Made by a program: the position numbers and the translations under genes
The notes under the pieces: model-generated
Databases searched by the model: none
What the model was told of the DNA's origin: nothing
Seen by the model: only the letters and a program-made list of their open reading frames with translations
DNA from: Ignavibacteriales bacterium
GTDB taxonomy: Bacteria > Bacteroidota > Ignavibacteria > Ignavibacteriales > Melioribacteraceae
DNA: 64,000 nt
Direction: 5' to 3'
Assembly (NCBI GenBank): GCA_020635275.1
Contig: JACKAA010000004.1
Coordinates: forward strand, 248,001-312,000
Shown here: positions 44,386-53,513 of the stretch, piece after piece
Numbering within the stretch: position 1 is the stretch's first letter
Layout of the letters: every line of letters starts with the position of its first letter

Positions 44386-44418
44386 GTAAAAAAAAAGCAT
44401 ACTAAAAAGTATGCTTTT
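44386..44418 (-). terminator. Intrinsic terminator between the SPT-like and acyltransferase genes
   Basis: AAAAGCATACT and AGTATGCTTTT form a perfect 11-bp stem with a 4-base loop. Read on the minus strand it is followed by a run of nine T. It lies 18 bases after the SPT-like stop and 10 bases before the acyltransferase start, so it ends or attenuates the upstream message. Confidence 0.8.
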
Positions 44419-44435
44419 AAAATTGAAAGTTAATA

Positions 44436-45626
44436 TTATATCAATCCGATTTCTTTACCAACACTTTTGAAAGTATCGATAATTTTTTGCAAATGCTCTT
44501 CTTCATGAGTTGCCATATAACTTGTTCTCATCATTTGTCTTCCTTGTGGAACTCCCGGAGAAATAAATGCATTTACAAATACTCCAGCATCGTAAAGTTT
44601 TCTCCACATCATGAATGCAAGTTCATCACTTCCAACAATTACTGGAACAATACCTGTTCTACCGTTAATAACATTAAATCCTGCCTCAGTTAAACCGTCT
44701 CTAACAAATTGAGCATTACTTACAAGTTTTCCAACTCTTTCGGGCTCAGCTTCTAAAACATTTAGTGCAGCCAAAGCAGCAGCAACTGATGATGGAGTAG
44801 GAGAAGCACTAAAAATTAATGCAGGTGCGTGATGTTTAATATAATCAATTACTTTAGCTTCACCGGCTACAAATCCGCCTAATGATGCAAAAGTTTTGCT
44901 GAATGTTCCCATTGTCATGTCAACTTCATCAACTAGTCCAAATTCACTAGCTGTACCACGACCACCTTTACCTATTACTCCAACTGAATGAGCATCATCA
45001 ATCAATAATTTTGCATTATTTGATTTTGCTAATTTTACCATAGTTGGCAAATCAACAATTTCTCCACCTGTACTAAATACACCATCGCTTACAATTAATT
45101 TAGGTGTATCTTTATCAAGCTTATTTAAAACTCTTTCAAGATCTTCCATGTTATTGTGTTTGTATCTAAATAGCTCAACAGTTGCACCTCTTGCAATAAG
45201 ATTACCTGCAACAATACAAGCATGGTTATCTTTATCCGAGATTAAATATTCACCTCTTTGTACCAGAGTTGGAATAATACCTTGTGCAGTTTGATATCCT
45301 GTACTAAAAAGTAAAACGGCTTCTTTGCCTAAGAATTTTGCTAGTCGATCTTCAAGTTCAACATGTAAATCAATTGTTCCAGTTAAATAACGTGAACCAG
45401 AACAACCGGTACCGTACTTTTTAATTGCTGCAATAGCAGCTTCTTTTACTTTTGGATGATCAGTTAAGCCCAAATAATTATTTGAGCCGGCCATAATAAT
45501 TTTTCTTCCTTCAATAGATACAACGGGACCTTCATTTTCCTCTACAGCTCTAAAATAAGGATAAACACCAGCAGCTTTTATTTCATCAGCTCTTGTGAAA
45601 TCGTAACATTTTTTGAATAGATCCAA
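44436..45626 (-). CDS. Serine palmitoyltransferase-like alpha-oxoamine synthase
   Basis: The product has 396 residues from a TTG start with GGAGGT upstream. It is a fold-type I PLP enzyme with GSNNYLGLTDHPKV, KYGTGCSGSRYLTGT, SDGVFSTGGEIVDLP, DDAHSVGVIGKGGRG and the PLP lysine in MGTFSKTFASLGG (about residue 243). The opening (KKCYDFTRADEIKAAGVYPYF) is like bacterial serine palmitoyltransferases of sphingolipid-forming Bacteroidota rather than 8-amino-7-oxononanoate synthase or glycine C-acetyltransferase. It would condense serine and an acyl-CoA to a 3-keto base. The flanking acyltransferase and reductase genes support sphingolipid synthesis; no biotin genes are near. Confidence 0.85.
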   Translation of the reverse strand: MDLFKKCYDFTRADEIKAAGVYPYFRAVEENEGPVVSIEGRKIIMAGSNNYLGLTDHPKVKEAAIAAIKKYGTGCSGSRYLTGTIDLHVELEDRLAKFLGKEAVLLFSTGYQTAQGIIPTLVQRGEYLISDKDNHACIVAGNLIARGATVELFRYKHNNMEDLERVLNKLDKDTPKLIVSDGVFSTGGEIVDLPTMVKLAKSNNAKLLIDDAHSVGVIGKGGRGTASEFGLVDEVDMTMGTFSKTFASLGGFVAGEAKVIDYIKHHAPALIFSASPTPSSVAAALAALNVLEAEPERVGKLVSNAQFVRDGLTEAGFNVINGRTGIVPVIVGSDELAFMMWRKLYDAGVFVNAFISPGVPQGRQMMRTSYMATHEEEHLQKIIDTFKSVGKEIGLI

Positions 45627-45732
45627 GTATTACCTCCACTAATAGTAGAATTATTTTTTATATTTAATTATCATTTTTTTCTAACATAAAAAAGTATAAT
45701 TATATCTTTAGAAAATCAAATTAAAACGGAAT

Positions 45733-46725
45733 ATGCAAAATAAGAAAATAGCAGTAGTTACAGGCGGTACAGGATTCGTTGGAAGTCATTTAGTTGATCT
45801 TTTATTAAGTAAAAACTATGAAGTAAGATGTATTATAAGAAAATCAAGTAATTTAAGATGGCTAAAAAACAAGGAAGTAAAAATTTATGATTGCGGACTT
45901 TTTGATACTGAAGGATTAAAAACAGTCTTAAAAGATGCAAATTACTTATTTCATGTGGCTGGAGTTGTAAGATCAAAAACAAGAAAGGGTTTTTATACGG
46001 GTAATGTTGATACAACTAAAAATCTATTGGATGCTATACTTGAAGTTAACAATTCAATTGAAAGAGTTATTATAGTCAGTAGTTTGACAGCTTGCGGTCC
46101 ATCGTTAAATGGAAAACCTTGTGATGAATTGACAATTCCAAATCCAATTACAACCTATGGAAAAAGTAAACTGGCCGAAGAAGAATTAACAAAAACATAT
46201 ATGGATAAAATTCCAATTACAATTTGCAGAGCTCCGGCAATTTACGGTGAAAGGGAAACAGATATTTATGCAATGTTTCAGGGTGTTCAAAAGGGAATTA
46301 TGACATTAGTTGGTTTTAATAATAAGAAATTGAGCTTAATACACGGCAGAGATTTTGTTAATGGAATTTATTTAGCTTCATTGTCTGAAAAAGCAAAGAA
46401 TGAAATTTATTTTATCAGTTCCGAAAAAATATATGATTGGCCTACTATTAGCGATGCAATGGAAAACGCAATTGGTAAAAAAGCTTTAAGAATCAGAATA
46501 CCACATTTTTTAATTTATAGCATTGGAGCCATATCTCACTTTTTCAACTATTTTTCATCTAAACCCGCTACATTTAATCTTGAAAAAGCAAGAGATTTTG
46601 TGCAGGAGAATTGGACTTGCGACGTAACTAAAGCTAAAAATGATTTTGGTTATTCTCAGCAAATATCACTTGAAGAAGGAATGAAAAGTACAGTTGATTG
46701 GTACAGAGAACATAAATGGTTGTAA
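45733..46725 (+). CDS. NAD-dependent epimerase/reductase, candidate ceramide reductase
   Basis: The product has 330 residues of the extended short-chain dehydrogenase type. It has a Rossmann GGTGFVGSHLVDLL (about 11-24), an SSLTACGPS active-site serine strand, the TYGKSKLAEEEL catalytic Tyr-x-x-x-Lys, and RAPAIYGERETDIY. The C-terminal part has a weak hydrophobic segment (FLIYSIGAISHFFNYF). It is divergent from the SPT-like gene across about 105 bases. In known bacterial ceramide loci an epimerase-like enzyme (CerR) reduces the 3-keto group; assignment here rests on that neighbourhood. A sugar epimerase is the alternative. Confidence 0.82.
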   Translation: MQNKKIAVVTGGTGFVGSHLVDLLLSKNYEVRCIIRKSSNLRWLKNKEVKIYDCGLFDTEGLKTVLKDANYLFHVAGVVRSKTRKGFYTGNVDTTKNLLDAILEVNNSIERVIIVSSLTACGPSLNGKPCDELTIPNPITTYGKSKLAEEELTKTYMDKIPITICRAPAIYGERETDIYAMFQGVQKGIMTLVGFNNKKLSLIHGRDFVNGIYLASLSEKAKNEIYFISSEKIYDWPTISDAMENAIGKKALRIRIPHFLIYSIGAISHFFNYFSSKPATFNLEKARDFVQENWTCDVTKAKNDFGYSQQISLEEGMKSTVDWYREHKWL

Positions 46726-47117
46726 CTTATCTTCTTTTTAGAATATATTAAATGCGATTCGCAAGAATTACAATCGGAATTTCCAAATCCCTTAACAATA
46801 ATTTTAAAATTTTTCTGAGCAATAATTTTATTGGTCAATTCACATTCAACTTTTTTCAATTGACCGGGCAAGACATAAATATTTCTTAAAATTACATTTT
46901 TATGAGAAGTCAAATAATCAATGTGCCAATGAAGTTTCTTTGCTTTCTTAGCATGTCTTTTTAATCTCGATTGTAAATTTTTTTGAGCACTTCCAACATA
47001 ATAATAATATCCGGCAGGAAAAATAATTTCATTAAATTTGTTATTCGCAATTTTGAACTTGGATTTTGAATGCAATTCTAAAATGTAAATTCCCTTATCA
47101 TCAGTTAGCTTCAGCAC
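46656..47117 (-). CDS. DUF123 GIY-YIG nuclease-like protein
   Basis: The product has 153 residues. DUF123 pattern: KGIYILELHS, GYYYYVGSAQKNLQSRLKRH, KKLHWHIDYLTSH, and GFGNSDCNSCESHLIY. These proteins hold a GIY-YIG endonuclease core of unsettled role. The last 23 codons run antisense through the 3' end of the epimerase gene (70-base overlap) and go past the usual domain end. The natural stop may have been lost. The start overlaps the cytochrome-like gene upstream by 17 bases. Confidence 0.82.
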   Translation of the reverse strand: MLKLTDDKGIYILELHSKSKFKIANNKFNEIIFPAGYYYYVGSAQKNLQSRLKRHAKKAKKLHWHIDYLTSHKNVILRNIYVLPGQLKKVECELTNKIIAQKNFKIIVKGFGNSDCNSCESHLIYSKKKISYNHLCSLYQSTVLFIPSSSDIC

Positions 47118-47496
47118 CTTCCTCTATCCAAGTTTTTATCCCGTTAATTTGATTATCTGAAAGTGGGAAAGTATTACCATATGGAGGCGGCATTAAACTT
47201 ATTGATTGACCGCTAACTGCTAAATACAAATGACTTTCGTTTGGTGAATATTTTATAATTAAGAAAGGTGTTGCAAATAAATCACCATAAGATGTTAAAC
47301 TAACACCACCTGCATTATCTTCAGAGTTATGACAACCGCTGTTATTACAATGGTTATTAAAAATAGGCTGAATATGTTTAGCATAACTAACATCTTTTTC
47401 AGGAATTGGAATTTCAGTCGGCAATGTATCATCACATGCAATGAATACAATTGAAGTAAAAATTAAAAACAATAATAAATTTATAAAGTATTTCAT
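47101..47496 (-). CDS. Cytochrome-like lipoprotein with a CX4CH site
   Basis: The product has 131 residues. It has a lipoprotein signal (LLLFLIFTSIVFIAC, lipidated Cys about 21). The sequence then runs VSYAKHIQPIFNNHCNNSGC followed by His, a cytochrome-c-like segment with spacing C-x4-C-H instead of C-x2-C-H. A later SLMPPPYGNTFPLSD supplies the usual Met axial-ligand region. It resembles the small c-type-like domains of Bacteroidota surface proteins. Covalent haem attachment at CX4CH is uncertain. Confidence 0.75.
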   Translation of the reverse strand: MKYFINLLLFLIFTSIVFIACDDTLPTEIPIPEKDVSYAKHIQPIFNNHCNNSGCHNSEDNAGGVSLTSYGDLFATPFLIIKYSPNESHLYLAVSGQSISLMPPPYGNTFPLSDNQINGIKTWIEEGAEAN

Positions 47497-47641
47497 AAGT
47501 TCATTTTTTTTACATAAAGTTATGTGACTAAATTAAATATATCAAATGAATAATTGTTAACTATAATAAGATTTGGAAAAATTATTAAAATTGACAAAGA
47601 TAACTTTGTTTGATAATTTTACAATAAAGTTCTAAAAACTT

Positions 47642-47714
47642 GGGGCTATAGCTCAGTTGGGAGAGCGCTTGACTGGCAGTCAAGAGGTCAGCGGTTCGAA
47701 CCCGCTTAGCTCCA
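47642..47714 (+). tRNA. tRNA-Ala (anticodon GGC)
   Basis: Acceptor GGGGCTA pairs with TAGCTCC, with discriminator A. The D-arm is GCTCAGTTGGGAGAGC, and the anticodon stem CTTGA/TCAAG has loop CTGGCAG (anticodon GGC). The T-arm is GCGGTTCGAACCCGC. The length is 73 bases and CCA is not encoded. It marks the left edge of a carbohydrate-gene region. Confidence 0.96.
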
Positions 47715-47715
47715 C

Positions 47716-47754
47716 AAAAAAGCTTTGAAAACAGATGATTTTCAAAGCTTTTTT
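47716..47754 (+). terminator. Intrinsic terminator of tRNA-Ala
   Basis: A perfect 16-bp stem (AAAAAAGCTTTGAAAA with TTTTCAAAGCTTTTTT) around a 7-base loop starts two bases after the tRNA. It ends in a T-rich run. Confidence 0.88.
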
Positions 47755-48367
47755 ATTTTGTGTCCTTAAAGAATGTCATTTGGTTGCAGATTGGTTGCTA
47801 ATATTTTATTTATTTGAGTTTCAAAGGAGAAAATATATTGCTGTTCTGACCAAATTAATTGCTTGAGTCAGGCTTTAATATAAATCAAAATAGGCCAATA
47901 TTAATTCCACAACAGAATCTGCTGTTAGCTGAATAATTCACATTATTTAGATAAAATTAGACGTTTTTACAAAAAATCTTCTTTAGAGTAATTTTCTAAC
48001 CTTCAATTATATTTCCATTATATGACTATTAAATCCTTTGTAAAAAATATTGGTTGAACTTTTTTTACTAACAATCTTGTGAAATTCAAAGTGGAGTTAA
48101 TTCGCTTTTGAGAAAGTTTTGAAAAATTAAGAGAATTATAATTATGGTACCTTGCCAATTCTATTTAAACTAAATCAACCAATGTTTTCATTTAACCCAA
48201 GATGAGTGAAATCTTATTTTACCGATTAAGTTATTTTTGATAAAAATTATCATTAAATTATTTAGCTAAAAGTCCAATTCAATTCGCAAAATTATTCTAT
48301 TGTAAATATTAATTATTGATAAAGTTTTTAATAATCAAATTAACTTTTAACAAAAATTGGTGAAAAA
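47755..48367. other. Long intergenic region downstream of tRNA-Ala
   Basis: There are 613 bases without a credible gene. TTGGTTGC occurs twice 11 bases apart (47780 and 47791). A dyad AACAG...CTGTT lies near 47910. The final 60 bases should hold the promoter of the isomerase-like gene, but no clear boxes are seen. It is the sort of spacer left beside a tRNA integration site, though no integrase trace was recognised. Confidence 0.4.
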
Positions 48368-49915
48368 ATGAAAAAAGTCTTTTACTTAATATTATTGATA
48401 TTTCTCCATACTTCGATTGTTAATTCCTCCGAAAATAAATATTCAAATTCATATGATCAACCGGGAAATCAACAAGAATCAAAACAAGATGAAAATAAAA
48501 TTAAGATAGGTTTATATGGTATTGGCTTGGATGTATATTGGTCTCAGTTTAAGGGATTGAAAGAAAGGTTGGAGGATTATCAAAAATTAATTGAAGAGCA
48601 TATTGCAAAATCAGATGCGCAAATTGAAATTATAAATACAGGAATAATTGATAATCCAGTTCAAGCAAGAGAAGCCGGTAAATTCTTATCAGGACAAAAT
48701 GTTGATGCTATATTTCTGTATATATCCACGTATGCTTTAAGTTCTACAGTACTTCCGGTTGTTCAGGAGGCAAAAGTTCCTGTAATAGTTTTGAGTATTC
48801 AACCTACAAAAGCAATTGATTACGAAACCTTTAATGCACTTGAAGATCGTGGAAAGATGACAGGTGAATGGCTTGCATATTGTCAAGCATGTTCAGCTCC
48901 AGAAATTGCAAGTGTATTTAAAAAAGCTGATATAAATTATCATTTAATTACTGGTTCTTTAGATGATGAATCTGTGTGGCATGAAATAAATGATTGGACC
49001 AAAGCAATTAAAGTTACTTCGAATTTGAGAGAGACAAGAATCGGATTATTAGGACATTACTATGGAGGAATGCTCGATGTTTATAGTGATATGACACAAC
49101 TCTCAGTTACGTTTGGAAGCCACTTTGAAATATTAGAAATGAGTTCTTTAAATAAATATTTTAATGAAGCCACAGACAGCCAAATTTTAGATAAAATTAA
49201 TCAATTTCAAAATGCTTTTATTGTAGATCCAAATTGCAGCGAATATGAATTATCCAGAGCTGCAAAGAGCTCAATAGCTCTTGATGCAATAGTAAATAAT
49301 AAAAATCTTGGATGTATTGCATATCATTATGAAGGTTCTGATGATAAAGAATATGAAAATATTATTACATCTGTTATTCCCGGTAATACACTATTAACAA
49401 TGAATGGAGTACCAGTCGCAGGAGAATATGAAATAAAAAATGTCATCGCAATGAAAATTCTGGATCTTTTGGAAGTTGGTGGAAGTTTTTCGGAGTTTTA
49501 TGTTCTTGATCTAAATGACGATATTGTTATGCTAGGTCATGATGGTCCTGGTCATGCAAAAATTTCTGAAGGAAAAGTTAAATTAGTTCCACTGCCGGTA
49601 TATCACGGTAAACCCGGCAAAGGTTTATCAATACAAATGAGTGTAAAAAACGGTCCAATAACAATGCTTTCAGTTGTTCAAGAAAAAGATGGCACAACAA
49701 AATTATTAGTTGCTGAAGGAGAAAGTGTTCCGGGACCGGTTCTAAATATTGGTAATACTAACAGCAGATATAAATTTAAAAAAGGTGCAAAACAGTTTTT
49801 AAAAGAATGGTCTGAACAAGGTCCCGCACATCACATGGCAATCGGTGTTGGTCATGTTGCTGAAACTATTGAAAAAATAGCATATATTTTAAATATAAAA
49901 TGCATCAAAATTTAA
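48368..49915 (+). CDS. Secreted L-arabinose/L-fucose isomerase-like protein
   Basis: The product has 515 residues. An N-terminal signal peptide (MKKVFYLILLIFLHTSIVNS) and a low-complexity Asn/Gln/Ser stretch precede a full isomerase-type fold. It has IKIGLYGIGLDVYWSQFKGL, NVDAIFLYISTYALSS, GLLGHYYGGMLDVYSD, AYHYEGSDD, GEYEIKNVIAMKIL, GHDGPGHAKISEGK and HHMAIGVGHVAET. Glu and His residues at positions like the metal ligands of arabinose isomerase are kept. A signal peptide on such a protein is odd, since the known enzymes are cytoplasmic. It is followed by a GH106-like gene, so it may act on or bind a deoxy- or pento-sugar in the periplasm. Confidence 0.82.
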   Translation: MKKVFYLILLIFLHTSIVNSSENKYSNSYDQPGNQQESKQDENKIKIGLYGIGLDVYWSQFKGLKERLEDYQKLIEEHIAKSDAQIEIINTGIIDNPVQAREAGKFLSGQNVDAIFLYISTYALSSTVLPVVQEAKVPVIVLSIQPTKAIDYETFNALEDRGKMTGEWLAYCQACSAPEIASVFKKADINYHLITGSLDDESVWHEINDWTKAIKVTSNLRETRIGLLGHYYGGMLDVYSDMTQLSVTFGSHFEILEMSSLNKYFNEATDSQILDKINQFQNAFIVDPNCSEYELSRAAKSSIALDAIVNNKNLGCIAYHYEGSDDKEYENIITSVIPGNTLLTMNGVPVAGEYEIKNVIAMKILDLLEVGGSFSEFYVLDLNDDIVMLGHDGPGHAKISEGKVKLVPLPVYHGKPGKGLSIQMSVKNGPITMLSVVQEKDGTTKLLVAEGESVPGPVLNIGNTNSRYKFKKGAKQFLKEWSEQGPAHHMAIGVGHVAETIEKIAYILNIKCIKI

Positions 49916-50039
49916 TAGAAATTTGTTTTTGATTTTATATGAATATATTATTTCAAAAAAAAGTTAGATCTATATTATTCATGATAGAAAAAATACTCAT
50001 TTGCATGATTTAATTAATATAAGATTATCTATACTTAAT

Positions 50040-53000
50040 ATGTTTTACAGAATTAGACATATAATTGTAAAAGTGCTACTTGTTTCTTTAATTGGAATAA
50101 TTTTAAGCTGTACAACTCAATCAGCTGATGAATTAAAAGAAGCATTTAAAAATCCCCCCGATAATTCAAAACCTGGTGTCTACTGGTATTTTATGGATGG
50201 TAATTTATCACGGGAAGAGATGACTAAAGACCTAGAATCTATGAAAGAATCCGGTATTGGTCAATTAATATTTCTTGAGGTGGGTATTGGTGTCCCTCGT
50301 GGACCAATAGATTTTATGAGCGAAGAGTGGCAGCAACTATTTGTTCATGCTGTAAGAGAAGCAGAGAGATTGGGAATTAAAATTCTACTTGGAGCAGGAC
50401 CAGGTTGGTGCGGCAGCGGAGGTCCTTGGGTAAAACCAGAAGAATCAATGCAGCATCTAGTGTTTAGTGAAACAGAAATTAAAGGAGAAAGAAATATTGA
50501 TACAGTTCTTCAAATTCCTGAACAGCGCAGCACTCCGTGGCACACAATGAAAAATGATTATTATAAGGATGTTGCTGTCTATGCTATTCCAAATTATCTT
50601 AAACCAGTTATTCATGATATAAATGAGAAGGCACTTTATGAAAGATATCCTTATTCATCTTACCCAAACGTTAAAACACATATCCCAGATTTCTTCAACG
50701 TTAATAAATCTGAAAAAGATAAAATTGTTAAATCAAAAGATATTATCAATATATCTAGATATTTAAAAGAAGATAATCATTTAGTTTGGAATGTTCCGCC
50801 TGGGAAATGGTCAATTATTCGTATGGGAATTCGCGTTACCGGAGCCAGTACGCGACCTTCTCCTGAACCAGCAATCGGATTAGAATGTAACAAATTACAG
50901 TCCAAAGCATTTGAAAATCATTTAAAAAACTATACAGATATTTTACTTGAAAAAACCGAACCACGTAAAAATGGAGTAGGATGGACAGGATTTCATATTG
51001 ATAGTTGGGAAAGCGGTTCACAAAACTGGACGGAAGGAATTGAACAAGAATTTATTAAAAGAAGAGGATATGATCCAGAACCATATTTATTATGTTATAC
51101 AGGGCGGGCAGTTGAAAGTTTAGAAGTTACTGAACGATTTTTGTGGGATCTACGCTTAACATGTCAGGAATTACTTATTGAGAATCACGCTGAGTTTGCC
51201 AAAGCTTATGCAAACAAAAATGGATTGGAACTTTCAATGGAACCTTATGATATGAATCCAGCTGGTGATTTAGATTTAGGAGATGTCGCTGATGTTATAA
51301 TGGCAGAATTTTGGAGTAAAAGGTTTGGCTATGATACTCACTATGCAGTTATTGAAGCTGCTTCAATTTCACATGTATCGGGAAAACCAATTGTTGGTGC
51401 TGAAGTATTCACATCAAATAGTAATGAATTATGGCAAGAATATCCATGGTCTATGAAAGATCAAAGTGATTGGGCACTTTCTTTGGGAGTTAATCGTTTT
51501 ATATTTCATACATTTGCTCATAAACCTCTAGGAGATCAATACCGTCCTGGAATGACAATGGGACCTTATGGAGTTCATTGGGATAGAGGACAAACCTGGT
51601 GGCCAATGATTGAAGCCTATCATAAATACATTAGCCGCTGTTCCTATATTATGCAGCAAGGTAAAGCAGTTGCTGATATTCTCTATTTAACACCGGAAGG
51701 TGCGCCAATGGTATTTAATCCGCCATCAGATGCATTAACAGAAAATGGAAACATTCCAGATCAAAATGGTTACAGATTCGATGGATGTTCACCAAAAATG
51801 CTTATAGATAAAGCTAAAGTTGAAAATGGAAAGATTATATTTCCAAATGCGTCTTCTTACGAAATTATGGTTTTGCCCAACTATAAAACTATGACTCCTC
51901 AGCTACTTATGAAAATTATATTTCTAGTTGAAAGCGGTGCTAAAATAATTGGCTCTCCTCCAATTAAATCTCCTAGTTTAACCGATTATCCAAACTGTGA
52001 TAATGGAATAACAAATTTATCAAAGCAGCTTTGGGGAACATTAAATATACCTGATACTATATGTAAAAGAACTTATGGAAAAGGTGAAGTTTTCTGGGGA
52101 GGAGATCTATCTTTGAGTAGTAATGATCTGCTCTATCCAAATTATGAAAATACAGTGAAGATTTTATCACAATTAAATATTCATGAGGATTTCACTTCCT
52201 CAAATAATACAATACGTTTTGCCCATAAAAAAACTGAGGATATGGATATATATTTCATTTCAAACAGAACTGATTCGTTGCAAAGTACTGTGTGCACATT
52301 CAGAACCATTGGTGAACCAGAATTATGGTTTGGAACGAATGGAGAAATTAGAAAGATCTCTGAATATTCAGTTAGAGATGGCAAAACACAAATACCAATT
52401 GAATTTTTCCCTTATGAAAGTTTCTTTGTAACATTCTCAAAAAAAAATGTTTGGGATACAAAATCCCACGTTGAGAATAAAAACTTTCCCTCATTTAAAA
52501 ATTTATTAACATTAAATGGATCATGGGATGTGTCATTTGATCCAAAGTTTGGCGGACCAGAAAAAATAAAATTTGAGACATTATATGATTGGACAGATCA
52601 TAAAAATCGTGGAATAAAATACTATTCGGGAATTGCTAAATATAGTAAAAAATTTAACCTTTCAGCTGAGACAATAAATGAGAAGAAGTTATTTTTAGAT
52701 CTTGGCACTGTAAATGATATCGCAAGAATAAAATTGAACGGAAAAGATATTGGTGTAATTTGGTGTGCTCCTTGGAGGATTGATATATCAGATGCAGTAG
52801 TTCTTGGAGAAAATGATATTAAAATTGAGGTGGCAAATCGTTGGATAAATAGATTACTCGGAGATAAACAGCCGGCGGATGCAAATGTTAGAAAAGTAAA
52901 GTTTGAAAATGGATTTTTGGGGAGCAAAGAATTTTTAACAGGACGTTACACATTTACAATTGAAGAGGCAATGAAATCATTTAAATTTGAAAAGCCATTA

Positions 53001-53048
53001 TCTTCTGGATTATTGGGACCAGTTACGATACAACAAAAGTCGAATTAA
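50040..53048 (+). CDS. GH106-like glycoside hydrolase lipoprotein (alpha-L-rhamnosidase family)
   Basis: The product has 1002 residues from ATG 50040, which gives a lipoprotein signal (VKVLLVSLIGIILSC). TTG 50001 in the same frame would add 13 residues ahead of it. The catalytic part resembles GH106 rhamnosidases: GVYWYFMDGNLSREEMTKDL, GIGQLIFLEVGIG, AERLGIKILLGAGPGWC, GFHIDSWESGSQNWT, and MTMGPYGVHWDRGQTWWPMI. A C-terminal jelly-roll (GSWDVSFDPKFGG, LDLGTVNDIARIKLNGKDIG) is carbohydrate-binding-like. It is probably tethered on the outer envelope to remove rhamnose from a polysaccharide. It stands 84 bases after the previous CDS stop counted to the TTG. Confidence 0.88.
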   Translation: MFYRIRHIIVKVLLVSLIGIILSCTTQSADELKEAFKNPPDNSKPGVYWYFMDGNLSREEMTKDLESMKESGIGQLIFLEVGIGVPRGPIDFMSEEWQQLFVHAVREAERLGIKILLGAGPGWCGSGGPWVKPEESMQHLVFSETEIKGERNIDTVLQIPEQRSTPWHTMKNDYYKDVAVYAIPNYLKPVIHDINEKALYERYPYSSYPNVKTHIPDFFNVNKSEKDKIVKSKDIINISRYLKEDNHLVWNVPPGKWSIIRMGIRVTGASTRPSPEPAIGLECNKLQSKAFENHLKNYTDILLEKTEPRKNGVGWTGFHIDSWESGSQNWTEGIEQEFIKRRGYDPEPYLLCYTGRAVESLEVTERFLWDLRLTCQELLIENHAEFAKAYANKNGLELSMEPYDMNPAGDLDLGDVADVIMAEFWSKRFGYDTHYAVIEAASISHVSGKPIVGAEVFTSNSNELWQEYPWSMKDQSDWALSLGVNRFIFHTFAHKPLGDQYRPGMTMGPYGVHWDRGQTWWPMIEAYHKYISRCSYIMQQGKAVADILYLTPEGAPMVFNPPSDALTENGNIPDQNGYRFDGCSPKMLIDKAKVENGKIIFPNASSYEIMVLPNYKTMTPQLLMKIIFLVESGAKIIGSPPIKSPSLTDYPNCDNGITNLSKQLWGTLNIPDTICKRTYGKGEVFWGGDLSLSSNDLLYPNYENTVKILSQLNIHEDFTSSNNTIRFAHKKTEDMDIYFISNRTDSLQSTVCTFRTIGEPELWFGTNGEIRKISEYSVRDGKTQIPIEFFPYESFFVTFSKKNVWDTKSHVENKNFPSFKNLLTLNGSWDVSFDPKFGGPEKIKFETLYDWTDHKNRGIKYYSGIAKYSKKFNLSAETINEKKLFLDLGTVNDIARIKLNGKDIGVIWCAPWRIDISDAVVLGENDIKIEVANRWINRLLGDKQPADANVRKVKFENGFLGSKEFLTGRYTFTIEEAMKSFKFEKPLSSGLLGPVTIQQKSN

Positions 53049-53513
53049 AAAATATTGAATAATATTCGGAAATAAATAATTTTTCGTAAAAAGGAATTAC
53101 GCAATACACAGCTAGTATTTTTATTCCAACTTCAAAAACAGCAGAAAAATAAGTTATTTTTTAATGACCTAAGTGTATTTTTCATCAGCCTTTTGTAAAC
53201 TGTACCAGAAACTAAAAAATTAAATTCCACACCAATAATATTTATAATTTATTCTTCCACATAAGTAAGAATTTCGGATCAATATGTAAATTTTTTCATG
53301 CTATTTTATCTTCAACAGCAGAAGTTCTACATTATTAACTTAAAAACGAAAGATTTTTTAAACGTTTCACAAATTTTTCACAGTATTTTGGATTTGATTT
53401 TTTATTATTTCAAATAATAAATATTCTTTTCGAAAATAGATTTCAATTTTCTAAGATAATTATAAAATTAAATTGTAAATAGATATGATTGAAAATGAAT
53501 TAGATTATTATTA
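53049..53513. other. Intergenic region between convergent genes
   Basis: There are 465 AT-rich bases with many stops in all frames and no gene, RNA or strong terminator recognised. It may hold remnants too decayed to name. Confidence 0.35.

Noticed and set aside
44436..45626. 8-amino-7-oxononanoate synthase (BioF) or glycine C-acetyltransferase (Kbl)
   Set aside because: The N-terminal region resembles serine palmitoyltransferase, and the neighbours are an acyltransferase and a reductase rather than biotin or threonine genes. It is not fully excluded.
47775..47800. Paired TTGGTTGC repeats as an integrase attachment core
   Set aside because: They are only 8 bases long and 11 apart, with no match to the tRNA and no integrase nearby.
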